Below are positions 35,056 through 43,505 of a stretch of 64,000 bases of DNA, in pieces. The first letter of the stretch is position 1. The number at the start of each line of letters is the position of its first letter. Position numbers and translations under genes: made by a program. The notes beneath the pieces are model-generated. The model saw only the letters and a program-made list of their open reading frames with translations. It had not been told where the DNA came from and did not search any database. The DNA is from AP-16 sp963755055. GTDB taxonomy: Bacteria > Pseudomonadota > Alphaproteobacteria > Rhizobiales > Xanthobacteraceae. The stretch spans positions 4,618 through 68,617 of the forward strand of contig CAVWIS010000051.1 of assembly GCA_963755055.1 (NCBI GenBank). Direction: 5' to 3'.

Positions 35056-36517
35056 ATGGCCTCGCCCGGATGGGCCGATCTCTATGGCTGGCAGCTCGAT
35101 CGGGCGAGCCGCACGCCGCTCACGCGCCAGATCTGCGTGCAGGTCCGCGCGGCGGTGCTGTCGGGGGCGCTGCGGCCCGGCACGCAAATGCCGTCCTCGC
35201 GGATCCTGGCGGGCAAGCTCGGCGTTGCCCGTGCGTCGGTGGTCGCGGCCTACGAGCACCTCATCGCCGAAGGCTATGTCGAGAGCCGCGCCGGATCGGG
35301 GACCTTCATCTGCGGCCGACCTCGCCGGCCTCGGCGGGCGCCCGCGCGGGGCGCCGCGCGCGGCGAAGCGCGCCGTGCGACAATCGTCCGATCCTCGCCG
35401 ACTTCGAGCGCGCGGCGACGCAGAGCGAGGCGCGGCCGTTCAACACCGGCCGCACCCTGATCGACGCGCGCACCGCCGAGACCTGGCGCCGGCTCACCCA
35501 TCGCGCCGCGCGCGCGCTCGGAGCGGACGACCTCGGCTATGCCGACCCGCGCGGCCTCATCGAGCTCAGACAAAGCATCTGCGACTACCTGCGCGCGGCG
35601 CGCGGCGGTCAACTGCGACCCCGAGCAGGTCGTCGTCACCGCCGGCACCCAGCAGGCGATCGACATCGCGATCCGCGTGCTGCTGGCGCCGGGCGACGAG
35701 GTGTGGGTCGAGGATCCGGGCTACCCGCTCACCCACGCGCAGCTGCTGCTCGCCAAGACGCGGCCGCATCCGGTCCCGGTCGACGCGCAGGGCCTGGTGG
35801 TCGAGGCCGGATTGCGCGCGGCGCCGCGGGCGCGCGCCGTATTCGTGACGCCCTCGCACCAGTTCCCGATCGGCGTCGCGCTCTCGATGGCGCGGCGGCT
35901 CGAGCTGCTGGCCTGGGCGCGGGAGAGCGGCGCCTACATCGTCGAGGACGACTATACCAGCGAGTTCCGCTATTCCGGCCCGCCGCTCGCCTCGCTGCAG
36001 GGCCTCGACGAGAGCGAGCAGGTGATCTACGTCGGCACCCTCAACAAGGCGCTGTTTCCCGGCCTGCGCATCGGCTACGTGGTGACGCCGCCCGCCCTGC
36101 TGCAAAGTTTCGTCGGTGCGCGCTATCTGATGGATCGCCAGCCGCCGACACTGCATCAGGCAGTGGTCGCCGAGTTCATGCAGGAAGGCCATTTCGCCGC
36201 CCACATCCGCCGCATGCGGCAGCTCTATCGCGCGCAGCGCGACGCGCTCGCGTCGACTTTGACGCGGCGCACGGACCGGCTCGAGGTCGCGGTTCCCGAG
36301 CAGGGCATGCATCTCGTCGCCTATCTGCAAGGACGGCATCTCCGACATCGAGGTCGAAGCCGCGGCGCGGCGCGCCGGAATCGTGGTGCGCGCGATCAGC
36401 CGCTTCTACCGAGCGGTGCGCCCGCGTCACGGCCTGATGCTCGGCTTCAGCGGATTTCCGTCCCAGCTGATCGTGCCGGCGGCCGCGCGTCTCGCCGGGA
36501 TCCTGCCACGATCGTAG
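35056..36517 (+). pseudogene. MocR/PdxR-family transcriptional regulator with three frameshifts
   Basis: An N-terminal GntR winged helix (PLTRQICVQVRAAVLSGALR, MPSSRILAGKLGVARASVVA, YEHLIAEGYVESRAGSGTF) is joined to a class-I aminotransferase-like domain (VVVTAGTQQAIDIAIRVLL, VWVEDPGYP, FVTPSHQFPIGVALSM, IVEDDYTSEFRYSG, and the PLP lysine in YVGTLNKALFPGLRIGY). The frame changes near 35318-35400, at about 35605 and at about 36328; the proper C-terminus (DGISDIEVEAAARRAG ... GILPRS) ends with a TAG at 36515. Domains and key residues are otherwise preserved, so the breaks may be base-call errors. It probably regulates the divergent nitroreductase-like gene. Confidence 0.82.
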
Positions 36518-36672
36518 GGTGGGCAAATCGCCTGGCACGGCACCTGATATTTGGTGATGCGTTGCAGGCGATTTGCCCACGCGGTACCACGCGGGTGCCG
36601 ACCGCGTGGGCAAAATCCACGCACGGCCTGCGCGCGCATTTTCTGCCTGCGCCGGATTTTGCCCACCCTACG
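36513..36672. repeat. CGTAGGGTGGGCAAA inverted-end repeat, copy B
   Basis: Starts CGTAGGGTGGGCAAATCGCC and ends TTTTGCCCACCCTACG, with internal GATTTGCCCACGCGG and CCGCGTGGGCAAAAT arms. Its left end provides the TAG stop of the MocR gene (36515-36517) and its right end the TAG stop of the tfoX-like gene (36668-36670). Copy A is at 11296-11457. Confidence 0.75.
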
Positions 36673-37018
36673 GCCGTTCTCTCTTCGCGGCGACCCGGCG
36701 CGCGGCCGCGAGCGCTGCTCGCGCCCACGCGACAAGCTCATCGGGCTCGTCGAGCAGCCGCTCCGGCGCGCGCCAGAAGGAGAGGTCGATGCTGGACCCT
36801 TTCTTCTCGTAGCTGAGGGGCGGAAAAGATCCTGCTTCCTTGAAGGCCTCCCGGTTGAGGTCATCGATCCGGAAGTAGAGCGTGTCGTCGGCCACCATCC
36901 CGAGCATCAGCCCGTCGCAGAACACGCCGGTCTTGCCGAACATGCGCCGCATCGTGAGGCGGCCGAGCGGAGCAAGCTGCTCGCGCAGAAACTCGGCAAA
37001 GCTGTTGCTGGCAACCAT
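36668..37018 (-). CDS. TfoX/Sxy N-terminal-domain protein
   Basis: The 116-residue protein reads FAEFLREQLAPLGRLTMRRM, FGKTGVFCDGLMLGMVADDT and LYFRIDDLNREAFKEAGSFP, the full TfoX_N fold, with a short basic tail. In gammaproteobacteria TfoX/Sxy works with CRP to switch on competence genes, but stand-alone TfoX_N proteins such as this are widespread and their role is not defined. It is divergent from the LysR-type gene 156 bp away and ends inside an intergenic repeat. Confidence 0.88.
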   Translation of the reverse strand: MVASNSFAEFLREQLAPLGRLTMRRMFGKTGVFCDGLMLGMVADDTLYFRIDDLNREAFKEAGSFPPLSYEKKGSSIDLSFWRAPERLLDEPDELVAWARAALAAARRVAAKRERP

Positions 37019-37140
37019 CCTCGATCCTCGGAGAGTCGCTGTGCCTCACTCCCGCCTGATCACCCACGAGAACGCGTTATCCACGCGATCGGACTGAATG
37101 GGCCTCTCCGGCGCTGATGACAAACGAGAAATGGTGAGCT

Positions 37141-37163
37141 ATCTGTGAGCATCGCTCACAGAT
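37141..37163. promoter_or_regulatory. Perfect palindrome before the LysR gene (candidate operator)
   Basis: ATCTGTGAGC, a 3-bp spacer ATC, and GCTCACAGAT form a perfect 10+10 inverted repeat ending 11 bp before the chosen LysR start. It contains the LysR-type T-N11-A arrangement, so autoregulatory binding is plausible. It could alternatively act as an RNA hairpin in the leader. Confidence 0.5.
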
Positions 37164-37174
37164 CGATCGCCAGC

Positions 37175-38053
37175 ATGCCGCGCCGTCTGCCGCCCCTCAA
37201 TGCGCTGCCGAGCTTCGAGGCGGCGGCCCGCCACCTGAGCTTTTCCCGAGCGGCCGACGAGTTGCACGTGACCCACGGTGCGGTGAGCCGCGCCGTCCGC
37301 AATCTCGAGAATCATCTCGGCGTGCAACTGATGATACGGGCAAGCCGCTCGGTGCGGCTGACGCCGATCGGCGCATCCTTTGCGGCCGAGATTCGCGACG
37401 CCCTGGAGCACCTCGCGGCGGCAACGTCGGCGGCGACCAAAAGATCCTCCGGAATCGTCAGCGTCAGCACGATCGACTCGTTCGCCGCCAGATGGCTCAT
37501 GCCCAGGCTTAATCGGTTCCGGCGGGTCCACGGCGATATCGACGTCCGGGTCGCGACGTCGGAGCGGCTGGCCGATTTCGTCGGCGACGGGATCGACATC
37601 GCCATTCGCTGCGGTGGTGGCCGATATCCCGGCCTGTCAGCCGATTTGCTGATGAAGGAAGATCATTTTCCGGTCTGCAGCCCGAACCTGCTCAAAGGTC
37701 GGCATCCGCTGCGCACGCCCGCCGACCTCGCCCGCCACACGCTCCTGCATGACGTTTTCACCGTCGATTGGGCCATATGGCTGCACAGCGCCGGGATCGA
37801 CAATGTCGACCCGCACCGCGGTCCGACGTTTCTGTCGTCCGATCACGCCATCCAGGCTGCAGTCCGGGGCGAGGGCGTCGTGCTCGGCCGCAGCGCCCTG
37901 GTCGCCGACGAGCTTGCCGCGGGCCGTCTGGTGCGGCCGTTCGAGCTCAGCCTGCCTGCGGGCTTTGCCTATTACGTGGTCTATCCGCAACGTGCCCTGC
38001 AGCGGCCCAGCGTGAAGGCGTTTCGCGATTGGCTGATGGCCGAGGCACGATAG
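37175..38053 (+). CDS. LysR-family transcriptional regulator, GcvA-type
   Basis: The ATG at 37175 gives 292 residues starting MPRRLPPLNALPSFEAAARH, the classic GcvA-like N-terminus. The winged helix (SFSRAADELHVTHGAVSRAV) is followed by a periplasmic-binding-like effector domain with GDGIDIAIRCGGGRYPGL, ADLARHTLLHD, and AVRGEGVVLGRSALVADELA. A GTG at 37145 is possible but lies within the palindrome, making the later start more likely. The target is unknown; the neighbouring tfoX-like gene is divergent and could be controlled from the shared region. Confidence 0.88.
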   Translation: MPRRLPPLNALPSFEAAARHLSFSRAADELHVTHGAVSRAVRNLENHLGVQLMIRASRSVRLTPIGASFAAEIRDALEHLAAATSAATKRSSGIVSVSTIDSFAARWLMPRLNRFRRVHGDIDVRVATSERLADFVGDGIDIAIRCGGGRYPGLSADLLMKEDHFPVCSPNLLKGRHPLRTPADLARHTLLHDVFTVDWAIWLHSAGIDNVDPHRGPTFLSSDHAIQAAVRGEGVVLGRSALVADELAAGRLVRPFELSLPAGFAYYVVYPQRALQRPSVKAFRDWLMAEAR

Positions 38054-38261
38054 CGCATGAACAAGTCTTCGTATGGGACCGGCTCGTGGGCCTGATGGCA
38101 AGAATTGTGTTCAATTTTGACGAAGACCTTAACGGCATTTGAAGAATGGTGGGGCACAATTCGCGGCAGACAGATCAGAAGATCTACACGACAGGAGAAA
38201 TCCCATGGCCACGATGATTCGAACAATGAGGCGGTTCTTCCGCCCCGGCACGACCGGCTGT

Positions 38262-38501
38262 TCAGCTATGGAGTTCTGCGCTTTCGGAATGTGATCGGGT
38301 GGGGCTGCCTCGGTGCCGATCTGATTGCCCGAGATTGCGGCGATCGAGCACAAACAGAACGCGTCGCATGCCGGCATTGGCCGGCATCCGACAGGATGCG
38401 GCACAGGCGGTGAAGGTCTTGCCCGCGCCCATTGTCATCTGGACGCGCGCGGGGGGCGTCGCGCGCCGCAATATCGATATGTCGTGCGGGTCGGAGCACA
38501 A
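38262..38501 (-). pseudogene. Type I restriction enzyme R-subunit (hsdR) fragment
   Basis: The frame contains ARVQMTMGAGKTFTACAASC and ANAGMRRVLFVLDRRNLGQS. These match motif I (QMATGAGKTFTA) and the following strand (RVLFLVDRxNLGxQ) of the HsdR/DEAD-helicase core. Only about 60 codons are recognisable and neither nuclease nor later helicase motifs follow. It is a relic of a lost type I restriction system. Confidence 0.65.
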
Positions 38502-38557
38502 AAGCGTCCGGTCTGAGGCGGAGCCTTGTTGGACATGGGGATGACCAGTCGGGGCTC

Positions 38558-38878
38558 TCAGGCAGCCGGCCGGATGAATATGCCAACATAAAGAAACCGG
38601 CTGGGACTTGCTGCCCGGCCGTTTGCGTTCACTTCTGCGCAGCGTGCGTCGCGATCCCGCTCAGTTGGGGTGGCGACGCTTGCGCTCCGGCCCAAGGTGA
38701 TACCCGCGCGGGCAGGCGCGCCCGGCCGGCGGTCCAGCAGCCCCGCCTCCCCCTCGCTCTCAAACCGCCGTCGCCAGCGCCGGAATGTCCGTTCTCCCAT
38801 TCCCAGCAATTCCGCAGCCTCCAGTTGACTGAACTCGCTCGCCTCGTAGCGATCCAGAACGCCTCGTAGCTTGATCAT
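38558..38878 (-). pseudogene. ISNCY-family transposase N-terminal fragment
   Basis: MIKLRGVLDRYEASEFSQLE, AAELLGMGERTFRRWRRRFE and SEGEAGLLDRR form the N-terminal helix-turn-helix of ISNCY (IS1202-like) transposases. After about 60 residues the frame loses similarity and the DDE core is absent. Confidence 0.7.
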
Positions 38879-38941
38879 CCGCACACCTTGAAAGGCTTCC
38901 GTCCGGCGCATTCCCACCCCCCAATTCCAAGGGGCGGGTTT

Positions 38942-38988
38942 AACCGGACAGATCGTGCGCTACCTAAACCGGACATATCGTGTGCTAC
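38942..38988. repeat. Two 22-bp direct repeats at an IS end
   Basis: AACCGGACAGATCGTGCGCT-AC at 38942-38963 and AACCGGACATATCGTGTGCT-AC at 38967-38988 differ at few positions. They lie upstream of the ISNCY transposase fragment and look like tandem transposase-binding sites at the terminus of that element. Confidence 0.55.
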
Positions 38989-39094
38989 GGACAGAGCTGG
39001 GACGCAGATCTCGACCAACCGACCGATTATTGTATGCTTCAGGGCTCCCACACGGAGGCTGACGGCTCGGCTCCATGCAAAGAAGACCGCATCC

Positions 39095-40759
39095 ATGACG
39101 ACCGATGTAGCAACCGGCATTGCCCGCATTCTCAAGCACGAGGGTGTGGGTTGGGTTTCGACCTTCCCTGTCTGCCGGGTGAACAACGCGCTCGGCCGGG
39201 AAGGGGTGCCGATGCTGATGATGCGCGACGACCGCTATGCCGTCGCGGTCGCCGACGCGTTCTCGCGCATCACCGGGGGTTCACGGATCGGGGTGTGCAC
39301 CTTCCAAGGGGGCGTCAATGCCGCCGGCATGCAGTACGCCTACGCCGGGCTGGCGCAGGCCTATGAGGATGGCTCGCCCGTTCTGTGCATCACCGATGGC
39401 GTGCCGGCCGGCAGCTCGGGCAACAGCCAGTACGATGTCGCATCGGCCATGAAGACCGTGTCGAAGTGGTTCGGCTATCTCGACAAGCCCGAGCGCACGC
39501 CTGAGCTCATGCGCCGCGCCTTCACCATGCTGCGCAGCGGCAGTCCGGGCCCCGTGATCCTGGCTATTCCCAATGCCACGGCCACATACGACGAGACCGC
39601 GGACCCCTATCGTCCCGTGAAGGGCTGGAAATCGGCGCCGGACCCGGCGGATGTTCGTGCCGCAGTTGATCAGCTCCTGGGAGCCTCTAACCCGCTGATC
39701 TACGCCGGCGAGGGGGTCATCTACGCGGGCGCCTCTGAAGACCTGAAAGCGCTGGCGGAGCTCGTGAATGTGCCGGTGATCACGACTCTCAAGGCCAAAG
39801 GGGCGTTCCCGGAGAACCATCCGCTGTTCGTCGGCGTGCGCGGCGATCAGGTGGCACACTACCTGAACAAAAGCGACCTCATCCTCGCCGTAGGCTCGAG
39901 CCTGTCGCCGCTCCGCTTCAGCCACGCCATTCCTGATGCGGCGAAGAAGACCATCATCCACTGCAACGTCGACGAGCTGCACATCAACAAGATGTATCCC
40001 ACGGCGCACGCGGTGATCGGCGATGCGCGCTTGACCTTGCAGGCGCTCCGCCAGGCAGTGTCCGACCGCACGTCCGGTGCCGGGCGGACGGCGGGCAACG
40101 TGGCGGCGGAAGTGAGGGCGGCACGCGACGAGGCGCTCGCCAGATACCGGCAGGTCATGGTCTCCGACGAGAAGCCGATCAACCCCTATCGGGTGTACGG
40201 CGATCTCATGACGGTGCTGGATCTGCGCAACTCGTTCGTGACGCACGAGTCCGGCAACACGCGCGACCAGCTGAGCACCGTCTTCGACACGCTCATCCCG
40301 CGCGGCTTCCTGGGCTGGGGCAATGTCTCCACGCTTGGCTTCAGCCTGGCTGCGGCCATTGCCGCCAAGAAGGCGTTTCCGGGCCGAGCATCCGTGGCGG
40401 TGACCGGCGAGGCGGGCCTCGGCTACATGCTCGGCAACCTTGAGGTTCTGCTGCGCGAGAAACTCGGGATTACGGTCGTGCACATCAGCAATGGCGGGTT
40501 TGCGGGCTATGGGCCCGGATTCTGGGGGCCAGGACACGATCCCTTCACGCACCAGGTGCTGGGGCCCGACGAGGTGGATATGTCGAAGGTGATAGGCGCC
40601 CTCGGCTTCCACACCGAGCGGGTGAGCGAGCCAGCCGAGGTCATCCCAGCCCTGCGGCGGGCGCTCGACGTCAATACGTCAGGTCGCCCGGCCTATATCG
40701 AGTTCATCTGCTGCCAGTATCCCGTCTACGGCCAGTGGGTTGGACGGAGCGCGGAGTGA
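39095..40759 (+). CDS. Thiamine-diphosphate enzyme, acetolactate-synthase-like
   Basis: From ATG 39095 the product is 554 residues with the three-domain plan of the ALS / 2-hydroxyacyl-CoA lyase family: Pyr domain (HEGVGWVSTFPVCRVNNALG ... RIGVCTFQGGVNAAGMQYAY), central domain (LIYAGEGVIYAGA, ITTLKAKGAFPENHPLF, DLILAVGSSLSP) and PP domain (GFSLAAAIAAKKAFPG, VTGEAGLGYMLGNLEVLLRE). Two canonical signatures are altered: the catalytic Glu of RHEQGA is Asp46 in RDDRYA, and the GDG of the ThDP motif reads GEA. It could be a decarboxylase, lyase or ligase of a 2-oxo or 2-hydroxyacyl compound. First gene of a five-gene operon; the next starts 4 bp later. Confidence 0.85.
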   Translation: MTTDVATGIARILKHEGVGWVSTFPVCRVNNALGREGVPMLMMRDDRYAVAVADAFSRITGGSRIGVCTFQGGVNAAGMQYAYAGLAQAYEDGSPVLCITDGVPAGSSGNSQYDVASAMKTVSKWFGYLDKPERTPELMRRAFTMLRSGSPGPVILAIPNATATYDETADPYRPVKGWKSAPDPADVRAAVDQLLGASNPLIYAGEGVIYAGASEDLKALAELVNVPVITTLKAKGAFPENHPLFVGVRGDQVAHYLNKSDLILAVGSSLSPLRFSHAIPDAAKKTIIHCNVDELHINKMYPTAHAVIGDARLTLQALRQAVSDRTSGAGRTAGNVAAEVRAARDEALARYRQVMVSDEKPINPYRVYGDLMTVLDLRNSFVTHESGNTRDQLSTVFDTLIPRGFLGWGNVSTLGFSLAAAIAAKKAFPGRASVAVTGEAGLGYMLGNLEVLLREKLGITVVHISNGGFAGYGPGFWGPGHDPFTHQVLGPDEVDMSKVIGALGFHTERVSEPAEVIPALRRALDVNTSGRPAYIEFICCQYPVYGQWVGRSAE

Positions 40760-40763
40760 AACG

Positions 40764-41174
40764 ATGCCGAAGCTGATCCCGGTCCCCGACTCTTTGAGCA
40801 GGCCCTTCTGGGACGCCGTCAATCAAAGGCGGCTCGTCTTGCAGCACTGCGCTGCCTGCAACAGGCTGCAATACCCGCCGCAGCAGGCCTGCCAAGTCTG
40901 CAACTCGGCCGCCAGTCTGACGTGGAAACAGGTCGAGGGACGAGGCCATATCGCGACCTACATCGTGATCGAGGATGGCCGCCTCAACCGGCGCATGCCC
41001 GATCAGCCCTATAACCTGGCAATGGTGACGCTGGACGCGGACCCGGGGGTCAATTTCTATTCCAATCTCCCGGGCACCCCGCCCTACAAGGTGCCAGTGG
41101 GCGCCGCCGTCGAGGTAACGTTCGAGGAGGTGGCCCCAGGCCAGCTCATCCACGAGTGGCGGGTCGTCGCCTAG
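40764..41174 (+). CDS. DUF35 OB-fold zinc-ribbon protein
   Basis: The 136-residue protein has a zinc ribbon (LQHCAACNRLQYPPQQACQV then CNS; Cys-X2-Cys...Cys-X2-Cys) and an OB fold (GHIATYIVIEDG ... VPVGAAVEVTFEEVA). DUF35 proteins bind thiolase-like partners: ChsH2-like proteins in steroid degradation and the acetoacetyl-CoA thiolase/HMG-CoA synthase complex of archaea. The gene starts 4 bp after the TPP enzyme and 50 bp before the thiolase-like gene, so a complex with the latter is very likely. Confidence 0.9.
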   Translation: MPKLIPVPDSLSRPFWDAVNQRRLVLQHCAACNRLQYPPQQACQVCNSAASLTWKQVEGRGHIATYIVIEDGRLNRRMPDQPYNLAMVTLDADPGVNFYSNLPGTPPYKVPVGAAVEVTFEEVAPGQLIHEWRVVA

Positions 41175-41224
41175 TTCGTCCCCGCCATACCTTCACCGCC
41201 AGAGCACAGAGGAAAGGCGGAGCC

Positions 41225-42541
41225 ATGAGTGCGCCAGACCGGTATCAGTGGCGGCGAGATCAGGACGGGCTCGGAGCATGGGAGCACCGCGGCAAGGTCG
41301 CGGTGGCTGGTGTCGGACATTCGCCGGTCGACCGTCGCTGGGATGGCGTCTCGATGGACAAGACGCTAGGTGCCTACTCCATCCTGGCCTGCCGGAAGGC
41401 GATGGACGACGCAGGCGTGACGCCGGATCAGATCGACGGCGTCATCTGCTGCGACAGCCATATTGCAGGCGGCAGCGGCGGCTCCGCGTCCCAGTGGGCG
41501 CCACGGCCCTACTTCGCCCCGCCCTACGATTCGGAGTGGGGGCTCACTCTGGTCAATGCGAAGTGGCTCATCGCGCAGATGCGCCTGCCCAGCGTCAAAT
41601 TTGCTCCGACAGGAATGCCTACCATCAGCGAAATGGTGGGCATGGCAGCCCAGGCCGTGGGTGACGGCCTTTGCCACACCTGTCTCGTCATCTACCCGAC
41701 AGGCAATCTCGAAGGCCGCTATCGTCGCGGTGGCGAGAACGCCGACGACTACGCCCGCGGCGCACGCCAATGGACGGCACCCTGGGGCAATCACGGCGGC
41801 AACGATTTCATCAACATCTTCCCGCACCGTCAGTACTGCCTGAAATACGGTGGCAAGCACGACGACCTCGCCCCCTTCGTCGTCAACCAGCACCGCAACG
41901 GGCTGCTCACGCCGTGGGGGTACGATGCCGCCCACAAGGTACCGCAGCTCACCATCGAGGATTACGTCAATTCGCGCTACGTCCTGAACCCGCTCAGGCT
42001 CTGGGACTGCGACCGGCCGGTCAATGCATCGGCCGCGTATCTCTTCACGACTGCCGAGCGCGCCCGCGACATGCGGCAGTCGCCGGTCTATGTGCTCAAT
42101 CACTCGCAGCACAACTTCAGGCAGTGCACCACACAGACCGACCTGGACGAGATCGAGGACTGGACCGACCGCGCCGCCGGGAGAATGTACGAGGGTGCCG
42201 GGCTTGGGCCCAAGGACGTTGACATATTCAATCCTTACGACGGCTATGCACCCATGGCGCAGTTCTTCCTGGAGGCCTTCCAGTGGCACGGCGTCAAACG
42301 CGGCGATGCCTTCGCGTTCTACGCCGGCGATATCAGAGTCGAGGGACCGCACCCGTTCTGCTCGAGCGGCGGCAATCTGGGGAACGGGCGCACCCGTACG
42401 GCCATGTACACCGACAGCATAGAACAGCTCCGCGGCACGGCTGGCGCACGGCAGGTCAGGGTTCGGGCAGAGACTGCGCTGGCGGCATTCACCACTCCAA
42501 GCAATGGCGGCTGGATCATGTTCGGCAAATACCCGAGCTGA
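41225..42541 (+). CDS. Thiolase-like (SCP-x/Ltp2-type) protein lacking the nucleophilic Cys
   Basis: The 438-residue product begins with the thiolase fold: VAVAGVGHSPVDRRWDG, AILACRKAMDDAGVTPDQID-like SILACRKAMDDAGVTPDQID. Where thiolases carry the acyl-accepting Cys (NxxCASG), it reads KFAPTGMPTISEMVGMAAQA, so no nucleophile is present. The C-terminal DIFNPYDGYAPMAQFFLEAF and PHPFCSSGGNLGNGRTRT keep the SCP-x layout. Ltp2, a thiolase-like retro-aldolase of steroid side chains, also lacks the Cys and needs a DUF35 partner. By analogy this pair may cleave a beta-hydroxyacyl-CoA by retro-aldol chemistry. That function is inference. Confidence 0.85.
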   Translation: MSAPDRYQWRRDQDGLGAWEHRGKVAVAGVGHSPVDRRWDGVSMDKTLGAYSILACRKAMDDAGVTPDQIDGVICCDSHIAGGSGGSASQWAPRPYFAPPYDSEWGLTLVNAKWLIAQMRLPSVKFAPTGMPTISEMVGMAAQAVGDGLCHTCLVIYPTGNLEGRYRRGGENADDYARGARQWTAPWGNHGGNDFINIFPHRQYCLKYGGKHDDLAPFVVNQHRNGLLTPWGYDAAHKVPQLTIEDYVNSRYVLNPLRLWDCDRPVNASAAYLFTTAERARDMRQSPVYVLNHSQHNFRQCTTQTDLDEIEDWTDRAAGRMYEGAGLGPKDVDIFNPYDGYAPMAQFFLEAFQWHGVKRGDAFAFYAGDIRVEGPHPFCSSGGNLGNGRTRTAMYTDSIEQLRGTAGARQVRVRAETALAAFTTPSNGGWIMFGKYPS

Positions 42542-42649
42542 CGGCCTGTGACACTGGAGATCGCCGTCCCGGCAGTGTCTCAGTGGACAGGGCGTCGACC
42601 TGAGGCACACTTCAGGCAATCAACGAGCGATGGGAGCGCGGCACGATCC

Positions 42650-43459
42650 ATGAAAGACAACAGCATATGGCGGGCGGTGCGCGAGGGGCGGGCCGCGCTG
42701 GGGACCGGGCTCAAGGAGTTCGCGTCGCGCGGCGTCCCGTGGATCATCGAGGCCTCCGGCTTCGACTACTGCATGATCGATCACGAACATGGCGCCTTCG
42801 ACCTCGAAACGATCGCGGATCTTGCCGGGTGGTTTCAGGCCACCAACGTCTCGGCGATCGTGCGTATCCACAAATCCTTCACGCATCTGATCCCCGCGAT
42901 CCTCGATCAGGGGATCATGGGCATCCAGGTCTCGGAGGTCGATAACGCCGAGGAGGCACGCGCGATTGCGCGGGAGGCAAAATATCCACCAATCGGCAAT
43001 CGCGGTATCTCGGGGCAGGGGATGCACACCGGATACCGGAGCTATAGCGCCCGTCACGCGTCCGAGTATGCGCCATGGGCCAATGCCAATATCATAGTTT
43101 GCGTGTCAATCGAGTCGCTCGAGGGCCTGGAAAATGTCGAGGCGATCGCGGCCGTGGAGGGCATCGACATGATCGCCTATGGCCACTCGGATCTCAGTGC
43201 GCGCCTCGGTGTTCATCTCCAGCTTGAGCACCCGACGTTCAAGGCAGCCGTGCGCCGGATCGCGGAGGCCTGCAACGCGCACGGGAAACTGGCCCGAGGG
43301 TCGGCGGAGACCGAAGCACAGATCGAGGAATACTGGCGGCTTGGGTGCAGGGTGTTGAACCTGCCTGGTAACGACGTCAGCACTTATCTTGATGGCCTGA
43401 AGGCGCGTGCCAGCCGCGCACATGCGCAGCTCAAATCGATCGGCGTACCGACGCCTTGA
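42650..43459 (+). CDS. HpcH/HpaI aldolase/citrate-lyase family protein
   Basis: The 269-residue protein has the TIM-barrel signature of class II pyruvate aldolases: ALGTGLKEFASRGVPWIIEA, FDYCMIDHEHGAFDLETI (His-Glu-His motif with base), VRIHKSFTHLIPAILDQGIM, IGNRGISGQGMHTGY, and a metal site formed by SIESLEGLENVEAI (Glu) and YGHSDLSARLG (Asp). The conserved Arg, His and Asp for reversible aldol cleavage to pyruvate or glyoxylate-type ketoacids are visible. GGGAG lies 18 bp upstream. It follows the thiolase-like gene by 108 bp and is probably in the same transcript. Confidence 0.88.
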   Translation: MKDNSIWRAVREGRAALGTGLKEFASRGVPWIIEASGFDYCMIDHEHGAFDLETIADLAGWFQATNVSAIVRIHKSFTHLIPAILDQGIMGIQVSEVDNAEEARAIAREAKYPPIGNRGISGQGMHTGYRSYSARHASEYAPWANANIIVCVSIESLEGLENVEAIAAVEGIDMIAYGHSDLSARLGVHLQLEHPTFKAAVRRIAEACNAHGKLARGSAETEAQIEEYWRLGCRVLNLPGNDVSTYLDGLKARASRAHAQLKSIGVPTP

Positions 43460-43505
43460 GAAGCGCGCATCCTGCCGGCGATCAACGGTGACATGGGAGG
43501 ACAGG

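Noticed and set aside
34273..35259. Single 328-residue gene including the region upstream of 34941
   Set aside because: The first 100 codons are antisense to the MocR gene; real similarity starts at MGSAPHKL, at 34941.
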